From: Diadophis punctatus similis
Lineage: Eukaryota > Chordata > Lepidosauria > Squamata > Dipsadidae
Assembly (NCBI GenBank): GCA_023053685.1
Contig: JALIGW010000159.1
Coordinates: forward strand, 211,614 to 275,613
DNA length: 64,000 bases
Direction of reading: 5' to 3'
Translations under genes and position numbers: made by a program
In this document: piece by piece, positions 63,351 through 64,000 of the stretch
Layout: each line of letters begins with the position of its first letter
Position numbering within the stretch: the stretch's first letter is position 1
The notes under the pieces: model-generated
Seen by the model: only the letters and a program-made list of their open reading frames with translations
Database searches by the model: none
What the model was told of the DNA's origin: nothing

Positions 63351-64000
63351 AAAGAGTGCATTAGCACAGTTTGCATATTTTTCCCAAATAATTTCTGAAG
63401 AATATACAGACCTACTTTAAATATAAACTTCAATTTAAACAAAGGGTCTCGTAACCCTGGTGCTACTAGAAATATCCCGTGAGACTAGAGATAGGAAAAT
63501 TGAAATTGAAATCTGAAAGGGTTTTTCTGGTTAGAAGAGCTGATACAAAAAGGAAATTAGGCACTTGGATGAAGCCAATAAATCTGGGATTGTCATAGAT
63601 ACGGACTTAAATCCATAGAGAGTCAAAGAGTAGCTAATGAAACCAATTTTTAAAGAGAAACTTGAAAATGCATTTTATTACAACGTGGTGACTGTTTCAA
63701 TTTTGTTTTTAAATATGAAATTTTAGTTTTTATTTCTTGCATCGTTAATTCTAATACTGATTAATATGAAGACTTCTGTCTATTGCTACTCCCTCATAAC
63801 AATTCTGAGGGATGATATGCTCCATTAACACCTTTAAGAGCACATGTAGCACAACTGTTTTTATAACGAAGACAGACAAAACAAAAAACAAAATTAATGT
63901 ATTAAAATTTCAAAATAGGGTCTGTTGAGGACTACATTGGCAAATTTGATGCGCTTATGATTACATCCCTTTTTCTAATTTTACGAACACGGGAGCCTGG
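63351..64000. other. AT-rich unique sequence
   Basis: Nothing recognised to the window end. Confidence 0.5.

Noticed and set aside
63089..63442. Poly-Leu, poly-Phe and poly-Lys/Glu frames
   Set aside because: (TTC)n-(TCC)n microsatellite.

Overview
This window is non-coding vertebrate DNA, almost certainly from a squamate reptile and most likely a snake. I found no cellular gene, exon, tRNA gene or rRNA gene. The evidence for a squamate is repeat content: many copies of a tRNA-derived SINE with the Sauria SINE layout (tRNA head, BovB-like tail with the TATAAGTCTAAGTGCTATTG ending), abundant CR1 LINE 3' ends whose tails run into (AATAG/ATTCT)n microsatellites, and one SPIN hAT transposon. The CR1 plus AATAG combination is known from snakes. 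Nearly every long open reading frame is a translated microsatellite, minisatellite or transposon piece.

Layout. 1-3.1 kb: GC-rich hAT-type elements, a solo LTR and a foldback repeat. 3.5-4.4 kb: a (CT)/(CA)/(GA) satellite. 4.78-4.88 kb: a 100-N assembly gap. 5.2-5.8 kb and 15.0-15.4 kb: two copies of one local duplication, each ending in a (CT)n tract. 7-10.7 kb: palindromic and Tigger-like MITEs. 10.7-14.5 kb: a dense nest (CR1 host, hAT element, inner CR1, foldback element, SINE, L1-like retroposon). 16-24 kb: Sauria SINEs, solo LTRs, CR1 and other LINE tails, and a foldback-derived tandem array with (TCC)n. 26 kb: (ATT)n and (ATTCT)n. 28.0-28.6 kb: SPIN. 31-34 kb: an L1-like insertion, a SINE amplified into a higher-order tandem array, and a tandemly duplicated Sauria SINE. 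36.4-37.3 kb: about 1 kb of pure polypurine. 38-50 kb: MITEs nested in SINEs and CR1s. 50.4-51.3 kb: a MITE with a 16-unit, 41-bp minisatellite. 52.5-63.4 kb: further MITEs, a mariner remnant, CR1 pieces and a long (TTC)n-(TCC)n tract.

How the parts relate. Insertions were identified from structure alone: matching terminal inverted repeats with 8-bp target-site duplications (hAT), TA duplications (Tc1/mariner-like), 5-bp duplications around TGT...ACA ends (solo LTRs), and 14-18-bp duplications next to A-rich tails (L1/SINE retroposition). Because many are nested, a partial insertion order can be read: GC-rich hAT MITEs repeatedly sit inside CR1, Sauria SINE and Tigger-like copies. The most unusual signals are a MITE family whose internal 41-bp repeat varies from 1 to 16 units between copies, three solo LTRs of one family all with perfect target duplications, and SINEs that have themselves become tandem arrays. 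Family names used below (hAT-1 and so on) are local labels, not database names.
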